The notes: a model not told the origin generated them from the letters alone. A DNA stretch of 64,000 nucleotides from PVC group bacterium (GCA_945870225.1 CAMBRF010000004.1:62001-126000), one strand, 5' to 3'. Shown: positions 18,490 to 28,226, counted from the stretch's first letter. Program-made: numbers and translations.

Positions 18490-21400
18490 CCTTCCGACTT
18501 GTCACCCGATCCGCCATCGCTCCCACCCCTGAAGCGCGGGGGACGCCGCGGCTTGCGACAGGGCGACGAATTGATCGCCACATAGACACTGTCTTCGCCG
18601 ACCAGATGCTCGATCCGGGCAATCAGATCCTCGTCGCACGTTACCTTATACACGTTGTCCGTGTCCAAAAACACCTTTTCACCGCTGGGGAATTGCAGGC
18701 ATACGATCACCGGCGTCCGGCCCGGATGGGCTTCGAGCACCCCGCGCAACTCCATCATCAGCGCCTCGCCAAAATGCCCGGCCGGCAGATGGATGCTGAC
18801 CCGCTCCGCAAACAGCTTGGGGGCATCCTCCAGGGGATAAATCTCGCTGGCAATGATCTTGACCTCGTTTTCCTCGTGCTTGACGTCCCCGCAAAGAAGC
18901 ACCGCCTTATCCGCCACCAGGACCCCCTTGTACTCCTGATACGTTTCCGGATAGACAACGACCTCAACATTGCCGTCGAGATCCTCAAGCCGCAACACGG
19001 CCATGGGATCCTTCTTCTTGGTGAAACGCTGCGTCAACGAAGAGATAAGTCCACCGAGGCGTGTCGACTTGCCATCCTCGATGGCGCTCAACCCCTGAAC
19101 ATTCGTCAGCTGATACCGGGCCAGAAGCTTCTCGTACTGGCTGAGCGGGTGACCGCTCATATAGACCCCCAGCAGTTCACGTTCGCCAATCAGAAGCTCA
19201 CTCTCATGCCAGGGTGCCGCCTCGGGCAATTGGGCGTCGGAGAGCGTCTGGGTGGTGTCGCCGGCCCCGAACATATCGAACAGACTCGCCTGCCCCGACT
19301 GTTTGTCACGGAGGGCGGCGGTCGCGCGATTCATGGCGAAGTCAATCCCGCCGAAAAGACGGCCCCGCTCCATTCCTGAAAAATCGAAGGCGCCGGACCG
19401 GATCAGGCTTTCCAAAGTCTTTTTATTCGCCTGCTGGCCCTGGATACGGGAACAGAAATCCATCAGTCCCTTGTAAGGCCCGGATCGGCCCCGCTCGGCA
19501 ACGACTTCCCGTGAGGCACCTTCGCCCACGTTCTTGATGCCGGCCAAACCGTATCGAATGCCGCCTTTGACCGGCTTAAAGCGCACGTCGCTTTCATTGA
19601 TGTCCGGCGGCAGGATTTCCAAGCCCAGGGCGCGGCCTTCATTGATGAAAATGGGGATCTTATCGAGATTGCCCATTTCGCTGGAGAGCAGCGCGGCCAT
19701 GAACTCCTCGGGATAATGGGCCTTCAGGTAGGCGGTCTGGAAGGCCACCAGGCTGTAGGCGGCGCTGTGGGATTTGTTGAACCCATAACCGGCGAACTTC
19801 TCGATCATGTCGAAGATTTCTTCGGCCTTCTTCGCGGGGATCTGGCTCGTCTTGGCACAGCCTTCCACAAACTTCGCGCGCATGCTGGCCATTTCATCGG
19901 CTTTCTTTTTGCCGATCGCCCGCCGCAGCAGGTCGCCCATGCCCAGCGAGAAACCCGCCAGCACATTGGCCACGCGCTGGACCTGCTCCTGATAGACCAT
20001 GTACCCGTAGGTTTCCTTCAGGATGGGTTCCTGCAACGGATGCGCATACTCGATGGGCTCGCGACCATGTTTGCGGTTGATGAAACTATCGATGAACTGC
20101 ATGGCGCCCGGACGATAGAGGGCATTCATGGCGATCAGTTCCTCGATCATGGTCGGGCCAAGCTTGCTGAGAAGATCCCGCATCCCGCCACTTTCAAACT
20201 GGAACACCCCGACCGCGTCCCCCCGCTGGAGCAACTCGAACGTGAGTTTGTCATCCACTGGAATCCGGGAGATATCCACCGTTTCGCCGCGGTTCTGCCG
20301 CACCAGGTTCACCGCCTCATGAATCACGGTGAGCGTCTTGAGTCCGAGAAAATCCATCTTGAGCAGACCGATCTTACCGATCGGCTCCATGGAATACTGC
20401 GTGATGGTCTGGCCTTCCTTATCACGGGTGAGCGGCACGATCTCGATCAACGGCTTCTCCCCGATCACCACCCCCGCCGCATGAGTGCCGGCGTTCCTGA
20501 AAAGCCCTTCCAAGACAAAGCCGTAGTCCAGAATCCGCTTGCAGTTCTCATTGGTCTCATAGGCCTTCTTGAAGTCGGGATTGATCTCCATGGCTTTCTT
20601 GAGCGTGATTTTCGGGTCTTCCGGAACCAGCTTGGCCAGGCGATCGCACTCGGAGAAGGGAAGCTCCAGCACTCGCCCCACATCCCGGATTACCGTCTTG
20701 GCGCCCAGGGACCCGAACGTAATGATCTGGGCGCAGTTCTCGCGGCCATACTTCTCCTTGACGTACTCAATCACCTCGCCGCGCCGCGTCTGACAGAAAT
20801 CGATATCGAAATCGGGGGGCGACACGCGCTCCGGGTTCAGGAAGCGCTCGAAGATCAACCCGTACCGCAACGGATCGATCCCGGTAATGCCCAGGAGGTA
20901 CGCGACCAGGCTCCCCGCACCCGAGCCGCGGCCGGGGCCGACCGGAATATCATGCGTCTTGGCAAAGTGGATAAAATCCCAGACCACGAGGAAATAGTTG
21001 ATGAACCCTGTCTTCTCGATGACCGCCAACTCATACTGGTACCGGTCTACCAGCTCCTTTTCATGAGCATCCTTCGGCTTGTCGGCCTGTTCGACCCCGT
21101 ACAACTGGCGGAGCCCGTCATGACACAGCTTGAGCAGGTAGTCCTTCTGGGTGAACGGACTCGGAACCTTGAAAATGGGGAAATGCAGCTCGTCAAAGGT
21201 AAAGCCGACATTGCATCGTTCGGCAATCCGCAACGTATTGGATATGGATTCAGGAATCTCACGGAACAAGGCGGCCATCTGATCGCCGCTTTTGAAGAAG
21301 AACTCGGAGGAATGGTAGCGCATCCGCTTGGGATCGCTCAAAACCGTCTGAGTCTGGAGACACAGCAGCACTTCATGCGCCTCCGCATGCTCCTGCCTGA

Positions 21401-22034
21401 GATAATGCACGTCGTTGGTCGCGACGATCCCGAGTTGCAGCTTCCTGGCCAGCGCCACAATCCCCTTGTTGGCCTTGCGTTGCTCGGGGATCATGTGATC
21501 CTGGACTTCCAGGAAGAAGTTCTCCGGCCCCATAATATCCATGTATTGCCGGGCCGTCCTGACCGCCCCCTCCTCATCGTCATTCACCAGGCGCTGCGGA
21601 ATCTCGCCCTTGAGACAGGACGACAGGGCGATCAACCCCTGATGATGACTGGCAAGCAGTTCCTTGTCGATGCGCGGCTTGTAGTAAAAGCCCTCAAGAT
21701 GGGCGGCGCTGACCAGACGCACCAGATTCCGGTACCCCATATCGTTCGTCGCCAGCAGCACCAGATGATTGCTGTGCGATTTGGCGGAATGCTCGGTCTT
21801 CCGGTCGAAACGGCTGCCCTCCGCCATGTAGACTTCACAGCCGATGATCGGCTTGATGCCTTTGGCCTTGGCGGCCTGGTAAAAAGGAACCACCCCGTAC
21901 ATCACCCCGTGATCGGTGATGGCCACAGCCGGCATCTTCTGAGCGACGGCCGCCTCGGTCATATCGGCAATACGGCAGGCACCATCCAGCATGCTGTATT
22001 CGGTATGAACATGAAGGTGGACAAAAGGGGTCAT
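18486..22034 (-). CDS. dnaE: DNA polymerase III alpha subunit
   Basis: Replicative polymerase, 1182 residues, normal for DnaE. The N-terminal PHP domain shows HVHTEYSMLDGACRI. The C-family polymerase core has the GPGRGSGAGSLVAYLLGI motif and the catalytic aspartates in PPDFDIDFCQTRRGEVIEYV; the GYGFNKSHSAAYSLVAFQTA motif follows, then tandem HhH and an OB-fold domain near residue 990-1080 (VQGLSAIEDGKSTRLGGLIS). It lies 38 bases after the GNAT gene and overlaps the GYF_2 coiled-coil gene by four bases. Confidence 0.97.
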   Translation of the reverse strand: MTPFVHLHVHTEYSMLDGACRIADMTEAAVAQKMPAVAITDHGVMYGVVPFYQAAKAKGIKPIIGCEVYMAEGSRFDRKTEHSAKSHSNHLVLLATNDMGYRNLVRLVSAAHLEGFYYKPRIDKELLASHHQGLIALSSCLKGEIPQRLVNDDEEGAVRTARQYMDIMGPENFFLEVQDHMIPEQRKANKGIVALARKLQLGIVATNDVHYLRQEHAEAHEVLLCLQTQTVLSDPKRMRYHSSEFFFKSGDQMAALFREIPESISNTLRIAERCNVGFTFDELHFPIFKVPSPFTQKDYLLKLCHDGLRQLYGVEQADKPKDAHEKELVDRYQYELAVIEKTGFINYFLVVWDFIHFAKTHDIPVGPGRGSGAGSLVAYLLGITGIDPLRYGLIFERFLNPERVSPPDFDIDFCQTRRGEVIEYVKEKYGRENCAQIITFGSLGAKTVIRDVGRVLELPFSECDRLAKLVPEDPKITLKKAMEINPDFKKAYETNENCKRILDYGFVLEGLFRNAGTHAAGVVIGEKPLIEIVPLTRDKEGQTITQYSMEPIGKIGLLKMDFLGLKTLTVIHEAVNLVRQNRGETVDISRIPVDDKLTFELLQRGDAVGVFQFESGGMRDLLSKLGPTMIEELIAMNALYRPGAMQFIDSFINRKHGREPIEYAHPLQEPILKETYGYMVYQEQVQRVANVLAGFSLGMGDLLRRAIGKKKADEMASMRAKFVEGCAKTSQIPAKKAEEIFDMIEKFAGYGFNKSHSAAYSLVAFQTAYLKAHYPEEFMAALLSSEMGNLDKIPIFINEGRALGLEILPPDINESDVRFKPVKGGIRYGLAGIKNVGEGASREVVAERGRSGPYKGLMDFCSRIQGQQANKKTLESLIRSGAFDFSGMERGRLFGGIDFAMNRATAALRDKQSGQASLFDMFGAGDTTQTLSDAQLPEAAPWHESELLIGERELLGVYMSGHPLSQYEKLLARYQLTNVQGLSAIEDGKSTRLGGLISSLTQRFTKKKDPMAVLRLEDLDGNVEVVVYPETYQEYKGVLVADKAVLLCGDVKHEENEVKIIASEIYPLEDAPKLFAERVSIHLPAGHFGEALMMELRGVLEAHPGRTPVIVCLQFPSGEKVFLDTDNVYKVTCDEDLIARIEHLVGEDSVYVAINSSPCRKPRRPPRFRGGSDGGSGDKSEG

Positions 22035-22071
22035 GACACAACCAGCCCAATCATAAGGTCAAGGAACAGGA

Positions 22072-22563
22072 TCACATATCCATCGCCATCGCCACTTCGG
22101 GACACGTGAAGGGCGAATCATATTTCGCGCAGTTGATGCAGCCCATATAGAGCTTGTGCATAAGCGACGCCTTGGGCACCTCATGGAATCCCATCTTCCG
22201 GAAAAACTCGGGGGTAAACGTCAGCACAATGATCTGGGAGGGATGCAGCACCGTGATCCGCTCGATGACCGCCTTGACCAGGCGCGCCCCGACGCCATGC
22301 TTCCGCAGCGACTTCTGCACCGCCAGCGACTTGACCTCAACCGAGGGATGCCGGGCATGGCCGATCTCGGGCAGAATGGACCAGGAGACCACACCTACAA
22401 TCGCGCCGCCCTTTTCGCAAACGAGAAAGCGGTCGATGTTCTGGGCGATGTCGGAAAGCGGTCGGGCCAACAACTCTTTCGGATAAGCCTTGATCAGACT
22501 GTAGATCCCTTCGGCATCCGTAAAGCCAGCGTTTCGAACAATAAGTTCAGGTTTCTTTTTCAC
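22072..22563 (-). CDS. GNAT-family N-acetyltransferase, ArgA-like
   Basis: 163 residues with a GNAT fold: acetyl-CoA binding loop VQKSLRKHGVGARLVKAVIE near 85-105. The end carries three cysteines (CINCAKYDSPFTCPEVAM), a feature of short stand-alone N-acetylglutamate-synthase-like acetyltransferases, which acetylate glutamate for arginine synthesis. That assignment is from resemblance; no arginine gene is adjacent. It heads the run into dnaE. Confidence 0.8.
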   Translation of the reverse strand: MKKKPELIVRNAGFTDAEGIYSLIKAYPKELLARPLSDIAQNIDRFLVCEKGGAIVGVVSWSILPEIGHARHPSVEVKSLAVQKSLRKHGVGARLVKAVIERITVLHPSQIIVLTFTPEFFRKMGFHEVPKASLMHKLYMGCINCAKYDSPFTCPEVAMAMDM

Positions 22564-22569
22564 CCGTCA

Positions 22570-22599
22570 AGCATACCCCAGACCAGATTCGACATCCAA
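22570..22599 (-). promoter_or_regulatory. Promoter for the GNAT-dnaE run
   Basis: On the minus strand TTGGAT (22599-22594) and TATGCT (22575-22570) are 18 bases apart. The -10 box ends only a few bases before the GNAT ATG at 22563, so the leader would be very short or absent. Confidence 0.4.
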
Positions 22600-22658
22600 G
22601 TAAAAGATGTCACCCCAGCAGGGTTGGACCCGCCAGGCTACCTGAGCCGGCCATCCGC

Positions 22659-24176
22659 TCATTCAGGCGTGGAACAGGGCTCGAGCCGCTCGATGCGTAC
22701 CGACTGCCAGATTGAGAGAATACCCATGTACAGGTAGCCGCAGGCGTACAAAACAAGGAAAGGCACAGCCCCGAAACGACCCGCCTGACTATAAACCTGC
22801 ACCGTATAGAGTCCGTAGAGGCCAAGTCCTATCTCAACCAGCGCAATGATTGAAAAGCGTTCGGCATACAGCCGCCCCGTCTTATCGCCCCGCTTGGGTG
22901 TGCGGACAAACTCACTCTGCCGGCCCCGGAGGGCCTCGATAATCGCGCGTGTGTTTGAGAAAGCCAGCCCCACACCCACCACCATCAAAACTGGCATCCA
23001 AAACAGGCTCTTCCATCCTTCGCGCCGGTCCACCACGCACTGGGCGTACACATACAGCACGCTCGGCCCGAGAATCGAAAGGGCCAAAGGCAGTGCGGTC
23101 ACGCCGAAAAACCAGGTTGGCAGGGTATGATGCCGCGTGATCAACAGAAGAGGCAGTGCCAAAATGGAAAGCGCCAGCATCAGGGGATGCACCCCGTACC
23201 CGCTGATGTGCATCACCGCTTCGAATTTCTTGAACCAGGAACACTTCTCGCGCCGCAAAAGCGGCAACATTTTGAGCAGCGTCTGGAACGACCCTTTCGC
23301 CCAGCGGAACTGCTGACTGCGAAAGGCCGCGATGGTCTCCGGCAGTTCGGCGGGAACCACCAGGTCAGGCAGGTATAATCCCTTCCATCCCTCGAACTGC
23401 ACCCGGTAGGAAAGATCCAGGTCCTCGGTCAGCGTATCCCATTGCCACCCCCCGCCCGAAGCAATCGCCGTGCGCCGCCAGATGCCGGCCGTCCCGTTGA
23501 AATTCATGAACAGGCAGTTCCACCCGCGGGCAATCTGTTCCACGATAAAATGCCCGTCTATTCCGATCGACTGCGCCCGCGTGAGCACCGAAGAACCATG
23601 ATTCAGGTGCCCCCAGCGCGCCTGCGCAAAGCCCAATTGGGGATCACGCAGGAAGAACGGAACCATCGAAATCAGGTAATCCTCCGGCGGGACAAAGTCC
23701 GCGTCAAAAACAGCCAGCAATTCGCCCCGTGCCACCTCCAGGCCTTCCGCCAAGGCGCCGCCTTTGTACCCCGTACGTTGCCGGCGATGAAGGACATGGA
23801 TATCGTGGCCAAGGGCACGCATTTCGCCAGACACCCGGTCCACGACCGCACGGGTATCGTCGGTGGAGTCGTCCAGCACCTGGATCTCGTGCTTGTCCAC
23901 CGGATAGCGCATGGCACAGACCGCCCGGATGATGCGCTCCGCCACATTCCGCTCGTTAAAAATCGCAATCTGGGTCGTGACAACAGGAAGATCATCACGC
24001 GCCAGAAGATCCCCCATTTCAGACATGATCTGCAGACGCGCCGAGCTCGCTGCCGCCCGCCGCCGCTGAAAGAGCACGAGCATCACATAACAGTTAAGCC
24101 CGTAAACCATCAGTCCGAGGGTGGGAATAAGATAGAGAACGATGAGAACGACAAAAAGAAACTGATTCATAAGCAT
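22659..24176 (-). CDS. Family 2 processive glycosyltransferase, cellulose-synthase-like
   Basis: 505 residues. An N-terminal membrane helix (about 5-30) precedes a cytoplasmic GT-A domain: FNERNVAERIIRAVCAMRYP, VLDDSTDDT, the metal-binding DADFVPPED near 175, the EDLDLSYR acceptor motif near 260 and QQFRWAKGS near 300. Four or so membrane helices follow (about 335-500). The D, DxD, D, Q(Q/R)xRW set defines processive or large-product GT2 enzymes; close relatives make glucomannan-like or glycolipid products. Substrate unknown. No synthase partner genes (bcsB, bcsZ) are nearby. Confidence 0.85.
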   Translation of the reverse strand: MLMNQFLFVVLIVLYLIPTLGLMVYGLNCYVMLVLFQRRRAAASSARLQIMSEMGDLLARDDLPVVTTQIAIFNERNVAERIIRAVCAMRYPVDKHEIQVLDDSTDDTRAVVDRVSGEMRALGHDIHVLHRRQRTGYKGGALAEGLEVARGELLAVFDADFVPPEDYLISMVPFFLRDPQLGFAQARWGHLNHGSSVLTRAQSIGIDGHFIVEQIARGWNCLFMNFNGTAGIWRRTAIASGGGWQWDTLTEDLDLSYRVQFEGWKGLYLPDLVVPAELPETIAAFRSQQFRWAKGSFQTLLKMLPLLRREKCSWFKKFEAVMHISGYGVHPLMLALSILALPLLLITRHHTLPTWFFGVTALPLALSILGPSVLYVYAQCVVDRREGWKSLFWMPVLMVVGVGLAFSNTRAIIEALRGRQSEFVRTPKRGDKTGRLYAERFSIIALVEIGLGLYGLYTVQVYSQAGRFGAVPFLVLYACGYLYMGILSIWQSVRIERLEPCSTPE

Positions 24177-24235
24177 ATCCGGGCGTCCGGGAACCGCTCG
24201 GACAATATAATTCTTTCTTGATAATTCGGGGTGTC

Positions 24236-24264
24236 AGTATAGGCATATCCCACCTTTCATGCAA
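24236..24264 (-). promoter_or_regulatory. Promoter for the GT2 glycosyltransferase
   Basis: On the minus strand TTGCAT (24264-24259) and TATACT (24241-24236) are spaced by 17 bases, about 60 bases before the start codon. It diverges from the ferritin-VIT promoter. Confidence 0.6.
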
Positions 24265-24323
24265 CAGATCAAAATCACACTTGGTAAAAACTATTTCGAA
24301 TTTGAATAGTCCAGGGAATGGCG

Positions 24324-24352
24324 TTGCACCGGGCACCCCCCGTCGGTAGAGT
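24324..24352 (+). promoter_or_regulatory. Promoter for the ferritin-like/VIT1 gene
   Basis: TTGCAC (24324-24329) and TAGAGT (24347-24352) are spaced by 17 bases, about 48 bases ahead of the ATG. No Fur-like box was evident by eye. Confidence 0.45.
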
Positions 24353-24400
24353 ACAACGCATCTAGACGGCGGCGAAAGAGGCCGCTGGCAGGGAGGCGCC

Positions 24401-25528
24401 ATGACGAGTCGATCCGACATCAAGCGGTACAGGGATAATCTGAAGGAGGAGCGGAACGCCGCCGCTCTGTACGACAGAATGGCCGCTGCCGAAAATCATC
24501 CCCAACTGAAGGACCTGTACCGGAAGCTGGCCGACACGGAACGCAAACACGCCCTCGTCTGGGAAACGCGCTTGCGGGAAGCGGGCGCCGAGGTTCCCGT
24601 CTGGAAGGCCGACTGGCGAACCCGGCTTCTGGGGTGGCTGGCCCGGCGTTTCGGGGTAAACCTGGTCCTGCCCACGATTGCCGATCTTGAACAGGGGGCT
24701 GGTAACCGGTATTCTGGCCAACCGGAGGTGAAGGGAACCGGAATGGCCGCCGAGGAACGGTCCCATGCGAGAATTTTCAGGATGCTTTCCTCCGACCCCA
24801 AGGGACTGGACGGCGGGGCGGTGACCCGCTTTGAGGGACGGCATCCCGCCACGGGTGGAAATGCCTTGCGGGCCGGTGTTCTGGGTGCCAATGACGGTCT
24901 GGTATCCGTGCTCAGCCTGGTCATGGGCGTCGCGGGGGCGGCGATGGATTCGCATGCCATCCTCATCGCGGGACTGGCGGGACTTCTGGCGGGTGCGATA
25001 TCCATGGCTCTCGGCGAGTGGCTGTCGGTGCAAAGTTCCAGGGAGCTTTATGCCCGCCAGATCGCCATTGAAAAAGATGAACTTGCGACGGCACCCCAGG
25101 AGGAGTGTGAGGAACTGGCGCTGATCTATCAGGCCAAGGGGCTCGATGCCGTTCAGGCCCACCAGGTTGCCGAACGCCTGCTGGCCGATCCGGTACAGGC
25201 GTTGAACACGTTGAGCCGTGAGGAATTGGGCATGAACCCTGATGAACTGGGAGGATCAGCCTGGGTGGCTGCTTCCACGTCATTCCTCCTTTTCGCGCTG
25301 GGTGCCGTGGTGCCGGTGCTGCCTTTTTTCTTCACAGACGGTCAACCGGCCGTAATGTGGAGCGGCGGCCTGAGCGCCATCGGCCTGTTTATCATCGGCG
25401 CGGGAATCACCCTGGTCACCGGGCGGAATTTCTTCTGGGCGGGAATACGACAGGTTATTTTCGGTTTGGGGGCGGCGGCGATCACTTTTGGCATCGGCCG
25501 GCTCCTAGGGGTACAGGTTCCCGGGTAA
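24401..25528 (+). CDS. Ferritin-like domain fused to VIT1/CCC1-type iron/manganese transporter
   Basis: 375 residues. Residues 1-135 form a four-helix rubrerythrin/ferritin-like domain with metal-ligand Glu residues (LKEERNAAALYDRMA; LADTERKHALVWE; MAAEERSHARIF). Residues about 150-375 are a VIT1/CCC1 transporter: LRAGVLGANDGLVSVLSLVMG, the GEWLSVQSSRELY amphipathic turn, a cytoplasmic metal-binding loop, and three C-terminal membrane helices. Relatives of this fusion (MbfA in rhizobia) export iron from the cytoplasm. Strong ribosome site AGGGAGG before the ATG. Confidence 0.9.
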   Translation: MTSRSDIKRYRDNLKEERNAAALYDRMAAAENHPQLKDLYRKLADTERKHALVWETRLREAGAEVPVWKADWRTRLLGWLARRFGVNLVLPTIADLEQGAGNRYSGQPEVKGTGMAAEERSHARIFRMLSSDPKGLDGGAVTRFEGRHPATGGNALRAGVLGANDGLVSVLSLVMGVAGAAMDSHAILIAGLAGLLAGAISMALGEWLSVQSSRELYARQIAIEKDELATAPQEECEELALIYQAKGLDAVQAHQVAERLLADPVQALNTLSREELGMNPDELGGSAWVAASTSFLLFALGAVVPVLPFFFTDGQPAVMWSGGLSAIGLFIIGAGITLVTGRNFFWAGIRQVIFGLGAAAITFGIGRLLGVQVPG

Positions 25529-25615
25529 CCCCCACCCCCTTCGGCTCACAATTCATTTTCATCGGCCCGGTTAATATGCTAGAAGAACGCCGGTCGAAAG
25601 CGGGGGGGAACGTTC

Positions 25616-25822
25616 GTGCCGGGGATTCATCATTCAGTCATTCATGCCTGGTCGCAATTAATCGGAGGCGTAACGCTCGGATTGGGCATTCTGATCTCCG
25701 TCTTTACCTTGTCCATGGAACAGGACGCGTCGCGGGCTATTTTTTCCGTATCGTTTCCTTTGGCGCTTCTGGGTGCCGTCATCCTTTTCGCTGGAAACTG
25801 GATTGACCGGAAAACGAGGTAA
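25616..25822 (+). CDS. Small two-helix membrane protein, unknown function
   Basis: 68 residues beginning at GTG with a strong purine-rich site (GGGGGGAA) in front. Two hydrophobic segments (about 12-32 and 43-60) separated by a short charged loop predict a small integral membrane protein. It follows the ferritin-VIT fusion by about 90 bases on the same strand and could share its transcript. Not recognised. Confidence 0.5.
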   Translation: MPGIHHSVIHAWSQLIGGVTLGLGILISVFTLSMEQDASRAIFSVSFPLALLGAVILFAGNWIDRKTR

Positions 25823-25857
25823 AGCCGGCATGACCCGCAGGGCCGCCGCCAGGAGGG

Positions 25858-27162
25858 TTAGGCCCTTTTCCGGCGATCCCGCTCCGCACATACGAGCAGG
25901 GCGGCATAGGCACCATCCACACCGGCTTCCGGCGGAAAAAGCTTCTGTTGTCGCACCAGCTTGAATCCCGGATGATGCTGCAGCCATGCCCCGATCCGCA
26001 ACTCATCCTCCTCCGGCTCAAGACTGCACGTGCTGTAGACAATCCGGCCCTGAACCCGGATCTTCCTGGCGGCGCCATCCAGGATGGCCTGCTGGTGCCG
26101 GTTAACGGTTTTCATCCGTTCCAGGGAAAAACGCCAGCGGGCATCAGGCCGGCGCCGTAATACACCCGTGTTCATGCAGGGCACGTCCAGCAGAATGCCG
26201 TCAAACTCCTCCCCGGCCAGGGCGGGGCCGTCGGGCCCCTCGTCCTCCATGTTGCCCTGCACCACCCGGACAGCAGAAAGACCCATCCGTCCGAGGTTCT
26301 TCCTGAGCGTGGCCAGGCGATCCTCATGAAGGTCCATCGCGGTCAAGGTCCCGCCTCCCCCCATTCTTTCCGCCAGAATCATGGCTTTCCCGCCGGGCGC
26401 GGCACAGGCGTCCAAAATCCGCTCCCCCGGCCGGGGATCAAGCCAGTCTACCGCGATGGCCGTCGAGGGGTCCTGCACCGTGAACGAACCGTCACTGAAA
26501 CCCGGAACCGACTCGACGGCCACACCTCGGGGAAGCGTGCAGAACCGGGCCGGGTCAAAGGCATGCGGCTCGGCGAAAATCTCCTGGGCCGCCAGCCGGC
26601 TTAAAAAATACTTCATGGTCACCCGGGCACTGTTCACCCGCAACACCACGGAGGCCGGCGTGTTGTTCCAGTCGCACAGCGCCGCAGTTCGCTCCGGACC
26701 AAACGTCCGCTCCCAGCGGGCGACCAGCTCCTCGGGATGCGAGGTGCGCACCCCCACTGGCTGACCGGCCAACCCTCTCGTCAACCCCTCCCGCTCCCGG
26801 AGTACCCGCCGGAGGACGGCATTGACGAAATTGGCCTGGGCCTGACCGAACCGCAGCTTGACCCCCGCCACCGTTTCATTCACAGCCGCATAGGCTTCAA
26901 CCTGGTCCAGATGAAGTAATTGATAGATCCCCACGATCGCGTGGGACCGCAGGGGAACCTCGGGTAAATGCTTCGAGCAATGACTCAGCACCCATTCCAG
27001 TTGCCGCTTCCATTTGACCGCCCCGTAGACCAGTTCCATGACAAAGCCCCGGTCGGCCTGCACCCGGTCCATCAGTCGATCCGGGAAATCGCCGGTCTCC
27101 ATCCACTGCTGGACAATCTCCGCGGCAACCAGGCGTGCATTCTTCGAGGGCTCCGGCTTCAC
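25858..27162 (-). CDS. rsmB: 16S rRNA m5C967 methyltransferase, RsmB/Sun family
   Basis: 434 residues. The N-terminal NusB-like RNA-binding domain covers about 1-140; the methyltransferase domain follows with the SAM site DACAAPGGKAMILAERM, and the two catalytic cysteines in LLDVPCMNTGVLRRRPDARW and YSTCSLEPEEDE. The start is GTG and its first bases overlap the rlmN stop (GTGA), so the two rRNA methylases are coupled. Confidence 0.95.
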   Translation of the reverse strand: MKPEPSKNARLVAAEIVQQWMETGDFPDRLMDRVQADRGFVMELVYGAVKWKRQLEWVLSHCSKHLPEVPLRSHAIVGIYQLLHLDQVEAYAAVNETVAGVKLRFGQAQANFVNAVLRRVLREREGLTRGLAGQPVGVRTSHPEELVARWERTFGPERTAALCDWNNTPASVVLRVNSARVTMKYFLSRLAAQEIFAEPHAFDPARFCTLPRGVAVESVPGFSDGSFTVQDPSTAIAVDWLDPRPGERILDACAAPGGKAMILAERMGGGGTLTAMDLHEDRLATLRKNLGRMGLSAVRVVQGNMEDEGPDGPALAGEEFDGILLDVPCMNTGVLRRRPDARWRFSLERMKTVNRHQQAILDGAARKIRVQGRIVYSTCSLEPEEDELRIGAWLQHHPGFKLVRQQKLFPPEAGVDGAYAALLVCAERDRRKRA

Positions 27163-28226
27163 GAGCCCGCCGCCTCGCCGACGGAGCCAGCCTTCACATG
27201 CCGTCTCCGTAACTGACCGCAGGCGGCCTCGATCTCGCCACCCTTGGAGGCGCGCAAGGTAACATTGATCCCCGCCTGCTCCAGCACCTGAATAAACATG
27301 TCCGCCACCTGGGGCGCGGGTGCCTCTCCGAGGTATCCGTCCACGGGGCTGAGCGGGATCAGGTTCACCCTGGCCGGCAACGGTTTGAGCAGCCGGGCGA
27401 GGGCTTCCGCCTGCCGCCGGGAGTCATTGACCCCGCCGATCAGGGTGTACTCGAAGGTGATGATCCGGCGCGTACCGGCCACATACCGTTGGCAGGCCTC
27501 CATCAGGTCTTTCAGGGGATATCGGCGGTTGACCGGCATGAGCTGGTCGCGCAGGTCATTGTCGGGCGCATGCAGGGAAACCGAAAGCTCCACCTGGATG
27601 CCCTCCCCCGCCAGACGCTCGATCCCGGGAATCACGCCGCTGGTGCTGATCGTGATATGCCGCGCGCCGATCAGTAAACCCTCCTGGTCATTGAGGATCC
27701 TGATCGCCTTTAAGACCGCCTCATAATTATCGAACGGCTCGCCCATGCCCATGAACACAATGTTCGAGGGGCGATCCCCGTGCTCACGGAAGGCCAGCAA
27801 AACCTGACCCACCATTTCGCCGCTCTCAAGGTTCCGGACGAACCCGCTCTTCCCGCTGGCGCAAAAGACGCAGGCGAAACGGCAGCCCACCTGGCTCGAG
27901 ACACAAACCGTCATCCGGTCGCCTGCGGGAATGAGGACCTCCTCCACGCATTCACCGTCCCCCAGTCCGACCAGGATCTTACGGGTCCCCGTGGCCTCCC
28001 CGTCGACTTCCAGCCGTCGCACGGGCTCCAAACTGTATGACCCGGCTAATTTCTCCCGCAAGGTCGCGGGGACATTCCGCATCGCCGCCCAGTCGTCGAC
28101 ACGCTGGACATATAGCCACTTCCAAATCTGTTTGGCGCGAAAGGCGGGTTCGCCCAGCGCGGCCAAAGCGGCCGCGAACTCGGACGCCGACAAACCGTGT
28201 ATCAATGTTTTTGTTTTTCCGTCCAT
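27159..28226 (-). CDS. rlmN: Dual-specificity 23S rRNA/tRNA m2A methyltransferase RlmN
   Basis: Radical SAM enzyme that methylates C2 of A2503 in 23S rRNA and A37 of some tRNAs. The cluster motif GCRFACVFCASG near residue 110 supplies the three iron-sulfur cysteines, FMGMGEPFDNYEAVLKA follows, and the second catalytic cysteine is in the C-terminal EIEAACGQL. The frame is open to 28271, but GGAG six bases ahead of the ATG at 28226 marks the likely start, giving 355 residues. It lies 41 bases after the ABC ATPase stop. Confidence 0.95.
   Translation of the reverse strand: MDGKTKTLIHGLSASEFAAALAALGEPAFRAKQIWKWLYVQRVDDWAAMRNVPATLREKLAGSYSLEPVRRLEVDGEATGTRKILVGLGDGECVEEVLIPAGDRMTVCVSSQVGCRFACVFCASGKSGFVRNLESGEMVGQVLLAFREHGDRPSNIVFMGMGEPFDNYEAVLKAIRILNDQEGLLIGARHITISTSGVIPGIERLAGEGIQVELSVSLHAPDNDLRDQLMPVNRRYPLKDLMEACQRYVAGTRRIITFEYTLIGGVNDSRRQAEALARLLKPLPARVNLIPLSPVDGYLGEAPAPQVADMFIQVLEQAGINVTLRASKGGEIEAACGQLRRRHVKAGSVGEAAGS

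Noticed and set aside
19716-22109. A 797-residue open frame on the plus strand
   Set aside because: It lies antisense to dnaE, whose motifs are complete; the frame reflects GC-rich codon bias and shows no domain.
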